Part shown: positions 23,586 through 36,962 of the stretch, one piece after another
Layout of the letters: each line of letters opens with the position of its first letter
How positions within the stretch are numbered: the stretch's first letter is position 1
Assembly: GCA_030770545.1 (NCBI GenBank)
Contig: CM061090.1
Location: 11,115,501 to 11,179,500 of the forward strand
Origin: Macropodus opercularis
Lineage: Eukaryota > Chordata > Actinopteri > Anabantiformes > Osphronemidae
Length of the DNA stretch: 64,000 nt
Direction: 5' to 3'
The notes under the pieces: generated by a model
The model's input: the letters and a program-made list of their open reading frames with translations, nothing else
Databases searched by the model: none
Told to the model about the DNA's origin: nothing
Made by a program: the position numbers and the translations under genes

Positions 23586-25156
23586 CGCTTTTTCCTCTTT
23601 TTAAACTTCACTCCATTCACTCCTCTCATCCCTGAAGCCTTTTCAGGTTGAAACCTACAAAAAGCTGAAACCTGAAACTGAAACCTAAAAATGATTCAGA
23701 AGCAAAGATAAGGAAAATGAAGTCAAGACGAAGTTCAAGAGAAGGGACTGATGAACGGACTCTCAGACGTAGACCTGTGTCCCAACAAATCAACATGGTT
23801 TGAAAAAACGTGACACCATCAAACTATTTGATTGACAGGGTTTGTGGTTCATTGACACCATGTCATCTGCAGGACCAGACTAACTTTTCTGATTGGTGCT
23901 GCCTAGACAAGGATGGTTTTATGAAAAGACAAAGTTGTTATTTATGTCCCCTAACCAGAAAGAGGGAAAAGCTTCAGCCTCCTGTCTGGACTGGACAGAA
24001 CTTCAGTCACCAGCTGGTTGTCTGCACCCTCTGACTGGACCCTAATCTGCTACACGGAGGAGCTCAGGAGTGGAAGAAAACCTGTACAAATTTATAAGGA
24101 AGAAAATGAAGACAACTGGAGGAAAACAACGTAAGAGGCTATTTCAGTCTCTCGTGTTTCATTCATTTTTGTTTTTCCGTACAGGGACTGAAAAGAATGC
24201 ATGGGAAAATTTTCTTATGTTGTCATTTGGCTCATTTTATCCTCCGTACACTCTTCACCCCAACTTCTTCCCCGTCTTGTACTATTCCTTCCTTATCCTT
24301 TTTCTTCACTTCACTTTTTTGCCGGTTCCCCTCCTTTTTCTTGTCTTCTTTCAGATCAATTTTCTCTGTAAGGAGATAAATGCTGGATGCAGCTTTTCAA
24401 CGTATGAAGTATTTTCTATCACCCCTAACTTGTGGAATCAGTTTCTGAAACAATGCAAAAGAAAAACTGTTTTATTACAATGGAGTGATTTTTAGACAAA
24501 CATATCCTGAAGGTACGAACTCTCTTCCTTGACTTCGCCCTTTGATCGTTCCCATGACCCTCAGAGTAGAAGTCAGGTTTCTAGTGTTTGTCAAATTAAA
24601 GACAAGGAGCACTTGGTCTGTCCAAATAAGGTTCTGTAAAGCAGCTCCAATGAAGAATTGCCATGTGTTGAGTAAAACTGGTTTGACTTTGGACGAATTT
24701 GAGATTGTCCTTCAAAATGTACCACAGCTGAAGAAAACAAGTGCTTCTCGTCCACATCAAACACCAGAAACATTTGAGTCCCTGTTTTCTGACATACTAA
24801 GAGTGCAGACTGTTGTGTTGCAGTTTTGTTTATTCCACTGCGTGTTTTATTTGTTTATTACTATTTGAAACGTGTACGGGAGGAAAGAGGGAGGGTTTGG
24901 GTTTGGGGTTAAAGTGATATTCTGTGTAGATAAAAAACAACATTGAGCATTTTCTTCTCTTTGTTTTATTTTATTTTTTCTCCTGATAATCTCTCAAGTC
25001 TGTCACTGTTCTCTAAGTTTGAGCTGACTGCAAATATACATTATAATAATGACTGCTGTCTGGTGGTGTCTCCCCCAACACACACACATACAGTATATGC
25101 TGGCGTATTAACAAATATATGTACAACCTCTAAACCAAACCCACCTTGTTGCAGCA

Positions 25157-25162
25157 AATAAA
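25157..25162 (+). terminator. dach2: Candidate polyadenylation signal of dach2
   Basis: A canonical AATAAA hexamer about 1.8 kb after the dach2 stop, followed by a short GT-containing stretch. ATTAAA variants occur nearby, so the site actually used is uncertain. Confidence 0.4.
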
Positions 25163-27432
25163 GGTAAAACTGTGACTGGTATGCAACAAACTGAATTTAC
25201 ACATCTGGTTGAGGACACAGTCACTGGGACACAGAGTCCAATCATCTAAGGCTTTATTCATTGCAGCCTTCTCTGGCACAACACTATTTATGCTGTACTA
25301 GAACATGTGTCCACTCTTTGTGGGTACAATATTTCCACCAGCCAGGCTACAGTGAACAACTCACAAGTCATTTCTGGCAGGTAGATAGGATACAATATAT
25401 TAACATATTAAAACCTGGCTGCAGTGTAGATACTGGGGTATACGTTTTATTTATTTACTGCCCTACAGTGTTTAGACCTGATGTGCTAATACGAAGCCTA
25501 AAATTTAACGGTCTGAGACGGGAGAGGAAGCTGCACATGTTTTTAAAAAGGCTGTTTAATTTATACTTGTAATAATGGTGTATAATTAAAAAGATCCGAT
25601 TTAACACGGTTCACTTTAAAAATGAAGCTATTTGGTTATTAATTACTTTTTGTTATTTCTGAATAATCAGTTAATAATTAATAATGTTGTGGAATATCAC
25701 AATCAAGTCAAGTCAAAGAAGAAAAAGGAGAAGCATGCATGCGTAGTCTGAACAAAACTAACTGCTGTGCAATGACTACAACTTGAAAAATGGAGGCGAT
25801 CTCAGAGAAAATCAGAGAAAGACAGTCAACAATAAGCAGCCTTATGGTTTTGCATACAACTCTATATTACATACTCAAATATTGAAGTCATTCCAAACTG
25901 TTTCCTTAATGTATAAATAACCTTCTGAAGTGAAACAAATAAACACACACAAGACGTTCACGTGCTAACACGCACAAGCATATAAATACAGATACAGCCA
26001 CCTTTGTATTCTGGGAATGTGTTTTACGCTCACACACACAGAAGCCTGAGAGTAAACACACACACACATAGTCCGTGTTCCATTTAGACTGTATATTTAC
26101 TCTGCATTACGAGGTTAATGAGGTGAAGCCTTTCCCTCTCGCTCACTCTCTTTCTAATGGATCTCTACCGCTCTCTCCCTCTGCTCCATCCCTTCCTTCC
26201 ACCGCTCTAATTCTCTAATTCTTGCGTTTGTCACTATCTTATCTCTTCTGTTTTTTTGCCTTCTTTTGCCTTCATTCCTAATGCCCCTCTTCTGATCTTT
26301 GCTTTCCATTTTTCTAGCTTCTGCTACATCCCTTCTGTCTCTTTGTATCCCTCTCCATCTCTCTCCGTTTACCAAATAGCTGATGTCACTTTTTCCATTT
26401 CCCCCTAATGGAGGCAGAAACACAAAACGATGGATGGAGAGGAAAAATAGCCAAAGATGAAGAAGGATGGATAGAAAGTGAAGGAGGCAATGAGGAAGGA
26501 TGAAACGTTGACATCGTGAGGAAAAGAGATTGAAGGATTCAAGCGTCAATGTGAGAGAATGCGAAGGAAATGGGAAGATTGAGAGAAAAAGGGGAGGAAA
26601 CTGTGAAAAGAGGAGGAGGGCTGACGGAGAGAGTAGGGTGAAAAGAGGTGTAACATGATGAAATGATGTGCGTTTAAGTAAGTAAGATGGAGAGCGGGCA
26701 GAGGATGATGGGTAATGAAAAGACAGAAAGTGAGAAACATGTCTGGGACAAAGTCATTTCAAAGAGGAAGTCGACCAGGAACCAGCGATACTGATCCGTC
26801 TAGTATTAACACGAACCATTTCACCTTCAACTGAAGCTCTGTTTCTGTTTTTATGAATGAAACTTTCCCACAAATTAAGCAGGACAGACCTTATATGGCA
26901 AATTCAGGGGTGTTGATTATGTTACTGAATCATGGAACAAGTGATTTTGTTTGTGCAGTTTAGACTCATACAAATGAGACTTACAGTAGGTAGAAAGTAG
27001 GAAAAATATGAAAATGTTCCCACTTCAGGTCTCAGTACTTTAAAACTTATATAACCATGTACCGGTATAACCATTACAACTAGTAAAGATCAAAAGTGGA
27101 GAATGAATCAAGAGGACACAGAGCCATAGAATTACAAAATGCCTGAAAACAGGAATGTATGAAACCATCTTAGAACTAACAGAGCAAATAAACTAATACA
27201 AATCAGAAGAAAACAAATAGAAGAAAAATAGAAAATACAGAGAACGTAAAAAGAGAAGAAGAAGAAAAGAAAACTGTAAAATTAACCATGAATTAATAAA
27301 CGTGAAAGACAAATAATAATGGAAGTAACAATGGAAGAGGGGACCAGGTGAAAAAGGGTGAATAATGTACTGATGGAGGGATGAAAGGAAACAGAAAGGA
27401 GAACAGAGACATTCCAAGACAGAGAAGCCAGG

Positions 27433-27433
<1 letters not shown>

Positions 27434-27506
<73 letters not shown>
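27434..27506. repeat. (CA)n microsatellite
   Basis: Uninterrupted CA, 73 bp; complementary to the GT tract 90 bp to the right. Confidence 0.98.
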
Positions 27507-27508
<2 letters not shown>

Positions 27509-27594
27509 CCTCTGTCATTAGTCTTCATTAGAGTCTTTATGAGAAAAATTAGGAAGGGAGTTTCCTCCAGAACTGAGCCCTGGGGTCCAACCTG

Positions 27595-27596
<2 letters not shown>

Positions 27597-27681
<85 letters not shown>
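27597..27681. repeat. (GT)n microsatellite
   Basis: Uninterrupted TG, about 85 bp; with the CA tract at 27434-27506 it forms an inverted pair. Confidence 0.98.
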
Positions 27682-27682
<1 letters not shown>

Positions 27683-28295
27683 TACAGTTTGTGAGACATT
27701 TTTAGTTCAGGACCACAGTGAGGATCTCGTCACAGGTTTTTGGTGTAAGTGTTGTATTTGGTCTACTTAGCCAGGACGGATGGATATGTTATGTGTGTAG
27801 GGTATTAGGCCAAAGTGATGTTTAGATGAAGGAAACAGGGATTCTGCAAATAACAGCTCATCAATAAAAGCTGGTAATTGTTAATGACAGCTGCACGGAT
27901 ACTGATGGTGCTACACGACAACCGCTCTACCATCTGATCCAAAGACTCCTCACAGCAATTACAAGCACACAACCTGTGTCCTGCCTAAATAAAGCACATG
28001 GGACAGTGAGAGGACGAGACGCTGTCTGTGTGCTGATGCATTTGCCTTTGTTTGTGTAACTGTGAATGTGTGTCCTGTCCTCTTAGGGGCTGACAGCTTT
28101 ACATTACCCACAGCTGGGGGAGGTCACCACTAGCCTGTCACAGACACACACTCACTGGCCTTGTGCGTTCAACCCTCAAACCTTTTAGGTTTTCAGACTT
28201 CACCTGAAGTCTGGTTAAAAAACAAAACAAAAAAAAAAGCATATGAATGTCGTCCATCATCTACTGCAGGTTGATCTACTGTAGAATTAAGTAAT

Positions 28296-28562
28296 TTACA
28301 CCATAGTCCAGTTGGTGGTGAGTGTGACAGACTCTGGTGTAGATAACCAGTCTAATGATGGCTGTGCTACACATACTGCATCCTTCTGGACAAAGCAAAG
28401 CAGCCCCAGAACATAACCAAGCCTCCTCCATGTTTCACAGTAGCTACAGTGTCTTCTAGTCTTCGCTGCTGAACAAAGAGGTGACGGACTTGCCAACGAC
28501 TTTTTGCCTCTTCTGTTCGGATGTCTTCGGATGTTTTCCCCAGAAGCTCTGTGGCTTGTCAC
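28296..28562 (-). mobile_element. Decayed Tc1-like transposase fragment
   Basis: The minus strand at about 28396-28445 reads VKHGGGLVMFWGCFAL, close to the Tc1-family motif HGGGSVMVWGCF. The frame is interrupted on both sides and no termini are recognised. The outer limits are approximate. Confidence 0.6.
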
Positions 28563-31500
28563 AGGATCATCACACAGCTTGGAGGTGGTACTTTAACCTT
28601 TGCCATTTTGGCACTTTAACATTTTCCTATGGTCAAATTATTTCTTTTTTAGGGGTTCCATCATTTTTGTCCAGGTCAGTTTCATCAGTTTGTTCAGTTC
28701 AAAAGCTTTGTCTGGTTTTTATTTGTTCATTTTCAGTACATTTTAGCTGTTCTAACTTTTGTCAGTTATGTCAGTGAACATTGTGGGTTTTTCCTTCTTT
28801 AACAGAAACTTACCAACAGCTTTGTCCACGTGTGTAAATGGGATCAATTCACAGATAACCCTCTTCCATACATATCCTTAACGTTTACGTTGTTCAGAGG
28901 CGACACATCGTTTGGCTCTAGTCCGCCCTCTAGTGGACGAAGCGATTAATCCTGCGCGTGCACACAAAGTTCACAAAGTACATGACACTGGTGTTAAGGA
29001 AAAAAAAGAAGAGTATCAGGATCCTAACAAGGTGTGAGTGAAACATTCACTTTGCTTGCTCACTGAGAAGATTAATAAGTGCGCTTGCTGCCTACTGAAC
29101 TGAACTAAAACAATAAACAGACTGGTTCTCTTTTCTGCATCTCTCACACACCAACGTGTACACAGAGACAAAAATACATGCACATAAAGACACACGCCCC
29201 TTCATCTGTCTCTCTCTCGCTCTCGCTCTCTCACACACACACAAACACACACTAAACACTTGTCATTGGTCGGCATCAGTCGCTTATTCTTGCTGGAGCA
29301 AGGGATTTGTTTTTGTTCTTCCTGTCATTCGCCCATTTGACTTGATGGATGGTGGGTGGTGACGCAAAACACCTGCCCCACACACACACTCATGCACAAA
29401 CAAGGCTTCAATTAACAATATTTTTGTATTATTCAAACAAAACTAGTCCTAAAAAGTAACAAAATCCGTTATCTTTGTTATCTTATTTCAGGATTAACTT
29501 GCTTTTTGGCCTGAAGCATAAACACTAGATTTTCTCCACAAAGGACAACTGGACAGCAGCAGTAAAGAGCTTGAGGTCAAAGGTTAAAATCTGTTTAAGA
29601 GATGGAAAATATGATTCCTGCTCTCCTCAATAACCCAATCAGTCCTTGAGCAAGTAAAGCTCTAGATGCACATTTCTCTTGAGTTGGGAGCTAAAGGGAC
29701 TGGACTTCCCCCAGGAATAAACAGGACGTGTAAGGAGGTAATGATTGAGCTATAGTCTATGTACTTACTATACTGGTGACACCCAAACGTAATCTGAGAC
29801 TAGAGGTGACTTTTTTTTTAAAGAACTGAAAATGAGTTTCGAATACAGCTTAAACTGATAATATAGGCAACCTTTAATTGTTCTGATCCAACAGAAATTC
29901 ATTTCAGGTTGTGTCACATCTGTCCACATCTACGTGTGGATGTGCAGGGACTATGGCTCTAAGCACTTTCAAACCGACAGACCTACACTCTTGACACCAC
30001 ATCTGCTGCTGGTGAACCTATGCAGGTGTAAAGCCTGCATACAATGACAACGTTTTGGTTCATCCAAACAATAACAAACAATGTTAATAAGCAGAAAAGT
30101 GACTCTGGCACAAAGTGAAAACGATGTAATAGTTTTAAAAGTTCATGATGATAATGATGCTAAACAATAATGAAGCCGACAGATAAACACTGACACTGGT
30201 GTTTAACGTGCGCAACAGGATGTGAATGTCATCGACCAAGATGGTGGAACAACTATTTGTGTGTGTGTGTGGCCTACATTATATCATGAGAATAAAATAG
30301 GAAAGACACACACACACACAAACAGTGAAGACAAAACTGGACTCTTCAGATTGATACCAAATTAGTAACAGTTTTTGTGTGTTTCCAAACAGACTGAGTG
30401 GAGCTTGCCAGACAGGATGAATACTTGATAAGAGGGGGAGAGAGGGAGGTACAGTAGCAAGAGATGGAGAAAGAGAACGTGAGAAAGGAAAAGGGGAAAG
30501 GACTGATGGAGGAATTAAAATAACTATAAAAATAAAATGAGGGCTGGTGAAGTGGAAATGGATCAGTGGGGACTCGCTCAGTGTGTGTGTGTGTGTGTGT
30601 TGTTTTAGCTGGGCGGCCTTGGATTCCTTGTTGACCTTTACAAAGATAGCAGCTGTGTGTGTTTTAGTTTAGGTTTGTGTTCTGTTCGGCCACAGCGATC
30701 TAAAAAGCAGATGGAGGTAACAAACTGACAGAGAAGAGAAAACGGGCTCTTCTATCGTTCATCAACTTCTCTGGAAGATAAAGACACAGATCTCATGCAA
30801 CTTGAACTATGAGAAATTAATCTGGCAAATATTTATTTTTGTTGTCTTAGTCTTTTATCCAAATAAAGCTCTGACTTCAATTGAGAAAGAAAGGCAGAAG
30901 TAAACTGTGAGTTTGGCTGAGCTGCTCTATTTTAACTTTCACGCCAAGAAAAAACACTTTGAGTTAGGTTCAGAGGAAGAGTTTTCACAGATAGTTAGAG
31001 CTGGTCGACTTTTGACAATGACAAAAAAGTACTTGCACATGTTACTAGCCTAATTATTTAGGCACAATCGCACCAAGTGGCTACAAACGTAGACATTAAA
31101 GAACAATTTAACAGCCCATTTAAGTCCATAAAAGATATTAAATATGCGTACAATACTGTGAACGGATTTGATAACTCTTCGTAGTTGGTATCCACTGGAT
31201 TGTAAACATGACATGGACACATAAGTCCCATAAGACATAAATCAAGACACTGATGTCTTTGGGCAAACATTCATAACCAGTCTTCTATCTACTCTCACAT
31301 GTTGTCCCAGGTCTTAAAGCTGCCAAATGAACTCAAAACACTGCTATATATTCATCAAGGCGTTGCTTTCTCCCAGAGCCTCTAAACTAGGGACAAACTG
31401 AGGGTGTGGTTGCCTTCAAGCAGTTACTACTGTCCTCCACAAAGCCCAGCAAAAATATATTAATATAATTATTATATTACATTAAGTGAAGGTTCAATTC

Positions 31501-31588
31501 GTACTGTAGAACCAAACCTAAACTGTACGTACGTTTGTCCTTTATAAGATCATTTAACATCAAAAACAGGCCGTTACGTGTGAATACT

Positions 31589-31640
31589 CAGGGCTGCAAC
31601 TGAAATATTGTCATTGTTATTATATACGTTGAAGATTTCT
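31589..31640. mobile_element. hAT-like terminal motif, degraded
   Basis: CAGGGCTGCAACT followed by alternating ATT-rich sequence resembles one end of the abundant fish hAT MITE that begins CAGGGCTGCAACTAACG. No matching opposite end was found. Confidence 0.35.
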
Positions 31641-32140
31641 GAATTGCTCATCATAACATGTCAGTTCATTGTGTTTCCAATAACTGAGATCTTATTTCAG
31701 TTGCTGTCCAATACTGTGTCCACTAAAATAGCCACAAACTGTTTACAACAAGCACCTCTTAATTTTGAGAGCGTTTTGTATTTACTTGATTAATTATTCA
31801 GGAGTAATAATAGATCATGCAGACAGTTGGTATCTTTTCTTGCTGTTTGACTTGTTTGTTTATTAATACAGACATTTTTTAGGACCAATGAATAACTTCG
31901 GCTTCTCTGTTCACATACTGAATCTCACATACGCTCAATACACATCTTTTCATTATGACTACACATAAACTGAATTATGATCCACTGTCTCCTGGATCTG
32001 AAGGAATAAAGTGAGGTAATGACCGAGACGGTTCAGCAGCAAAGAGGTGGAGAGAAGGACAGATGCAAGATGAAGGGAGGTGTGATGTCTCGTCTGCTTT
32101 ACTATCATTTCACAGCCTAAATGTGCAAAGGTCAGCTGTT

Positions 32141-32268
32141 ATTAATGGCAGGCCCTGAGGAGTGTGTAAGAGTGTCTGTATGCAAATGTGTGCGTGAGCG
32201 CGACAGTGGGTGTGGAGGCTTGCATGTCACACCTTTCTGCTCTAAATGCCAAGTAGCCTGCCATTAAT
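32141..32268. repeat. 13-bp perfect inverted repeat with homeodomain-type cores
   Basis: ATTAATGGCAGGC (32141-32153) and GCCTGCCATTAAT (32256-32268) flank about 100 bp free of simple repeats. TAAT cores are typical homeodomain contacts; function is inferred only. Confidence 0.6.
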
Positions 32269-34280
32269 GTCGCTGCTGTATCGCTCCCACGGGGCGCGAA
32301 GTTTGGCGTGCGTTGGAAATGCGACCTGACGCTCCATTTACTGCTTGATTTTACAACACCAGGAGATTTGTTTTACTGTAACGAGCCAAGTCTGCACAAG
32401 AGAACATGCACGTTGTCTGCTTTCCGTCCGACTCTCCTGAGTTTTTGTGTGTGAGAGTACGAGTTAAAACAAGTAGCAGCAGAAAGTCATCCACAGCAGA
32501 GCGTTGCATCATCATCATGAATTTTTAAATGCACGTCTCCTGTGATCTCAGCTTTCTACCATAAGCTGAACTTAACAAAATCCACTGGAATCTAGGGTGG
32601 AGTGTGGAAGCAAATTCCTACTGTTGTTTGTGTTGTGTATATAAGAAATGCACGAGCTGCAGTTGAAGCATTGTTCAACGTCCCGAACAGAGCAGCATGT
32701 CAAGCTGTCACGTGCGTTCTTTAGCCAGACTATAATCGTGTACGTGATTTACAGATAGCGGCCTGGCCTTCCTCAAGTCTGCAGGTCTCTTTACAAGCTG
32801 CGGGACACGACCTAGGCACTGGGCAAAGCAATATCACAGGTCCGATGTGTCTGACATTAGTGAAGAGACGACTGAGTCTGATGGAGGATGACCACAGCTC
32901 TGGAATCCACACTTTAGTGCTAGACTTTTCAGGAACGTTGTCCTTACTGTACCAAAAAGGAGACATATGTTCTAAAAACAGTCTTTCAGACTTTCTACAA
33001 CGCAGGGATCCCCTAGAGAAACGTGCACCTCATTTTTACTTAATTATGTGGTTGACTGATAAACTGGTGCCTCATTGATTTGCCACAGCCGATGCTCAGT
33101 CTTATTGATGGTCCAGGCTGATTGTCTAGTGTGGGTGGTGATCATTGCCTGTCCAGAAAGGTTCCTCTCAGGCTACTGTACATGGGAGAGAATCTGAAAG
33201 AGACTGATGTGGCATCAGCTCTGCTACTCGTGTGGACCCTGTGTATTTCAGCATCCTTCTCCGAACTTGGAAGTCACAAAATGTCACCTCGTCCCGCTCT
33301 CCTGCTTCCTCCAAAAGGACAACAAATGCAGCGTAAATGCAGAACCAATGTAGTGAAAACGCATGCAGCGCTGCTGCTCCGCTCCACCTGATGTATTTTT
33401 GGCTGTGGCTGTGCCCCAGTTGTTGGGGAGGCAGGTGAAGGGTGTCTGGTGACAAAATGCCTGGTGTGTAGCCTATTTTCCGGGTTTTGACCTTCCCTGA
33501 ACACACCGCTGTGAAGAGAACGAAGATGAATGGAAGCTCTGAGGCTGTCCACCAGAACAAAGAATACTTACTGATGGATATTAGAGGTTCGATTCATTTT
33601 CTCTTTCCATTTGCTTTTGATCTGCCTTCTTTGAGCCCTTTTATTTTTCTCCATCTCTTTTCCTTCTCCCTGTACTCGTCTGTAGAGTAATGGAGCGCTT
33701 GGGGTCGTTTTGAGGTTTACGGTGAGACTTTAGACAAATAGCAGAGGGGGTTGTCTGTTGTTTAACCTGTGTGACATGGAAATGGAAACACAAGAAAGCC
33801 AAGCTAAATACATGTACAGTTACATGGAACAAGAGAAAATCTCTGCCTTTGCTGCTCAAAAAATGATGACCAGTTAATGAAAAAACATAATAGATGCATA
33901 GTGATATTTTTGCTGCTATAATTAAAAAAAGTTAATAGGAATAATTTAGACTTGTAATGTAATGTCCACACCTACAGTATAATACTAATTATAAGCACCT
34001 GCAAACAGATATAAATAAAAAAGTGGTACTTCAAACTTCAAAACAGTAAATGTTGTAATGTGTAAAAGGATGACTTTACAGCTAGGTAACATGGGAACTA
34101 ACTGGGTTTGCCAACTACAGAGAGCAGCTGGTTACTTGCACATACAATCAGAAATGGATCCGTGATCTCAACCGATCTGAACGGGCAATTTAAAGATGCC
34201 TTTGGCCAGAATATCATTAATTTGACTTTTAATATTTTTATGAACTGGTCTAGTGATATTATATTAACACTTACAGTGAA

Positions 34281-34340
34281 TAGGGCAGCTCAGGGTGTAG
34301 TGGTTACCTCTATAGCCAGGAGGACCCAGGCAGGAATACA
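34281..34340 (+). mobile_element. Possible tRNA-derived SINE fragment
   Basis: The string ggcagctcagggtgtagtgg followed by ttacctctatagcc resembles the tRNA-like head of fish repeats that read GTGGTGTAGTGGTTAGCACTGT. No B box or tail was recognised. Confidence 0.3.
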
Positions 34341-35209
34341 GCGGCCACTGAGTTTTATAAACTGCTGTCTTCAATGACACAACACTGCAGTCTGATTAAC
34401 ATGAACATTGATTTCTTGTAAAATGTGACACTGTTCTCCTTTACACCAGGATCAGTCTCAGTATCAACAGACACCCAATAGCTAAGGACTCGGGTGGAAC
34501 CAAAACACTTGATCAGGACATCCCTAATATGTACTATAAAAACATATGGAGACTTGTTCCAGAGACAGAAAATCATTTCAGAGGGTGTGTGAGAGACGGA
34601 AAGAAACACAAGCTTGTACATCACTCACACACACAGAGGTAGGACACGTAATACCAGATGAAGATTGAAATGGGAGGAAGAATCAATACTTCCATTCAAA
34701 CGCCTGTTTCATTTTCTCCAGATTAGGCTGAGCCTATTTCTCTCTGTTCCATCACAGAAGGACCACCATCGACAACACTGACTCAGTTTGTGTTTCTCTC
34801 TGTAAAAACAAGAAATTAATATACTTATGGATTAACTCATTACATTAAAAATCCTAGTTGTCATTGTTATTCATCATCAGTGGCTGAGGGAAAAGTCTCG
34901 GATCCCAAGCATGTGTGAGGATTTAAGAGTCAGGACAGAGAACAAGAAATAGACGTTTAAACATGTCAACATTTTAAGCAGAGTGGGTATTTAAAACATA
35001 GGTGATCCAAGGCATGTGTCTGCTTGTACTTGACCACATTTGGTCTCTGCACATCTCATTTCCAACGTCCACGGAGTCCAAATAAACCATCAACACTGGA
35101 ACGGCTGATAAAGAGTGTGTGTGTGTCTCAATATTTGTCCTTTGTTATTGGAGCTCTGAGGCCACAGAGTCTTCTATAAACACCCAGCTGTGAATTATTC
35201 GACAAATAA

Positions 35210-35210
<1 letters not shown>

Positions 35211-35237
<27 letters not shown>
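35211..35237. repeat. (CA)n microsatellite
   Basis: CA dinucleotides, followed by a degenerate CA/GC-rich extension. Confidence 0.95.
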
Positions 35238-35245
<8 letters not shown>

Positions 35246-35381
35246 ACACACATGCACACACACTGTTTGTGCTCATGCACATGCACAAATTCAGACAAAA
35301 TATATATTTCAAAGACAGATAAATGTTATTTAGTTTAGTGTGTGGGATAACTCAAGGGACAACTGGGATCTCTGCGCAACT

Positions 35382-35383
<2 letters not shown>

Positions 35384-35422
<39 letters not shown>
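35384..35422. repeat. (AC)n microsatellite
   Basis: Uninterrupted AC dinucleotides, 39 bp. Confidence 0.97.
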
Positions 35423-35423
<1 letters not shown>

Positions 35424-36956
35424 CCACAAGTGTGTGGATTAGATCGTTGAAAGGATGTTGAAAAGTGAAAAAGGCTGATGGATGGAATTCACTTTGTAAA
35501 CAAGGACACACTCGCACACATGCATAGGGGCCATTTCATTTTGTCTCAGCTTAAGTGGATTTGGCTCATGGTCCGTCAGCGCAAGGGGAACAAAAACTTT
35601 ACGCAACGTAAAGATGTGGTGACATCTACAGCTGGAGTAGAGTATTACATAGAAACCTGTGTCTGTCCAGGTCCGTGTGAAATCAGCATCAGGGATAAAG
35701 TTAAATACTTTGATTGAATGCAATTAAAGTGTCATTGGAAGGGGACACTGAGAAATTACACATTTTCTAATTCTCCAATGAACAAACCTGCATTATCGGA
35801 CTCTTTGTATACTAATGAGTATTTTATACAAGTATGTACAGATGTACAGTATAATTTTATAAATAATATCTCATTATTGAACTAATTAAATGACAGCTGC
35901 TCAAGAAGGATTCTCCAAATTCATATCAACGTCCTAGGGAAAGTTTTTCATTCACTCTTCATTCATTTTAAGTCTATTAACAGTAACTGCAGCCCATCAC
36001 AGCTTCCTCATAATCAATGTGACATATTTAAATTCTATTTAACAAAGAATTGGACATCTGAGAGTTTACAGCATTTATGCTTGATAAGTGCGTGTAGCTG
36101 ACAGTAAATCTTCTGGGAACATCAGGCCACACTAGGAAGGTGACGCCAGAGACGCACAAGAAGAACCAAGAGCCAGATGTTGCTCAACACTTTAAACACC
36201 CCAAAGAAAAACGTGGTTAGTTGGACAAACACAGCAGTTGAACGCACCTTGGTTCAGTCCCCGAAGGCTTCGGTGACACTGGACAACTGTCCTGCAGCCG
36301 CAGCAGGTACTGGAGGTTGCTAAGCTAATTAGCTGCTGTCCGTCCACTTTAGTTTGATAATTCAAGTAGATATAAGTCTATAAGTTTATGTGGCGCGTTA
36401 TTTTATGACAAACTGCAAAAGCTTGGAAGTTTGAAGCAGCATCCTCCATCTGCGTCAACGACGGGCTCATGACCTTTTCCAGGCCACGTCCCCTTTATAA
36501 CAAGTTTTTCTATCCAGCTTTATTTTCCACACAGTCGTGAACAACAACAACCCGTGATGTTTATCAACGTGGCTGAAAAGACAACCGTGCATTTGTGGAC
36601 CCTACAAAGTCAGCGGCAACTACGAACCGTGTGAATAGAGTTTTGTTTTAGACTTCAAAATAATGCAATTAAAAAGGATATTCCATATTAATATTTCCTT
36701 TTAGGAAAAGTACACAATATAATAAATCAAACTATACTTTCTGTGAAGAGTCGTTGGTCTCTGGCGCCGCCTCGTGGTCAGATATGTGCATTACTTCCAC
36801 ATGGTGACCTCACTGAGAAGACAAGTGGCAAATACATGAATAAAAGCTTCATGTCATTAATGTAGCCTTTAAGCAGCAAGAGACAACAGCAAATACATCT
36901 ACACATTCTGCTTTAAACCTGGAAGGGATCAGACATTTCAACTTTCCACATCAGTT

Positions 36957-36962
36957 TTTATT
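36957..36962 (-). terminator. cnpy3: Candidate polyadenylation signal of cnpy3
   Basis: TTTATT on the plus strand, AATAAA on the minus strand, about 1.05 kb after the cnpy3 stop. It would end a normal-length 3' UTR. Confidence 0.45.

Larger units (their letters stand above)
23379..25162 (+). other. dach2: dach2 3' untranslated region (inferred)
   Basis: Follows the stop with no long conserved frame. It holds a 12-bp GC-rich stem (23543-23585), a CArg-type motif within that stem-loop, and an ISRE-like GAAACTGAAAC at 23674-23684. The downstream limit is inferred from the AATAAA at 25157-25162. A 108-codon open frame at 24542-24868 shows no recognisable protein. Confidence 0.5.
25163..36956. 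other. Intergenic region between convergent dach2 and cnpy3
   Basis: No gene is supported in this 11.8 kb. It contains paired CA and GT tracts (27434-27681), a Tc1-like fragment (28296-28562), a hAT-like terminal motif (31589-31640), a 13-bp inverted repeat with TAAT cores (32141-32268), a TATA-like box (32638-32645), a possible SINE fragment (34281-34340) and CA tracts (35211-35237; 35384-35422). Open frames of 60-130 codons around 32730-33560 show no recognisable domain. Confidence 0.6.

Noticed and set aside
27193..27528. Cys/Val-repeat open frames, 69-111 codons, minus strand
   Set aside because: They are translations of the (CA)n tract and its flank; no conserved sequence.
33168..33560. 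130-codon minus-strand frame
   Set aside because: No recognised family and overlapping frames in other phases; kept only as part of a low-confidence finding.
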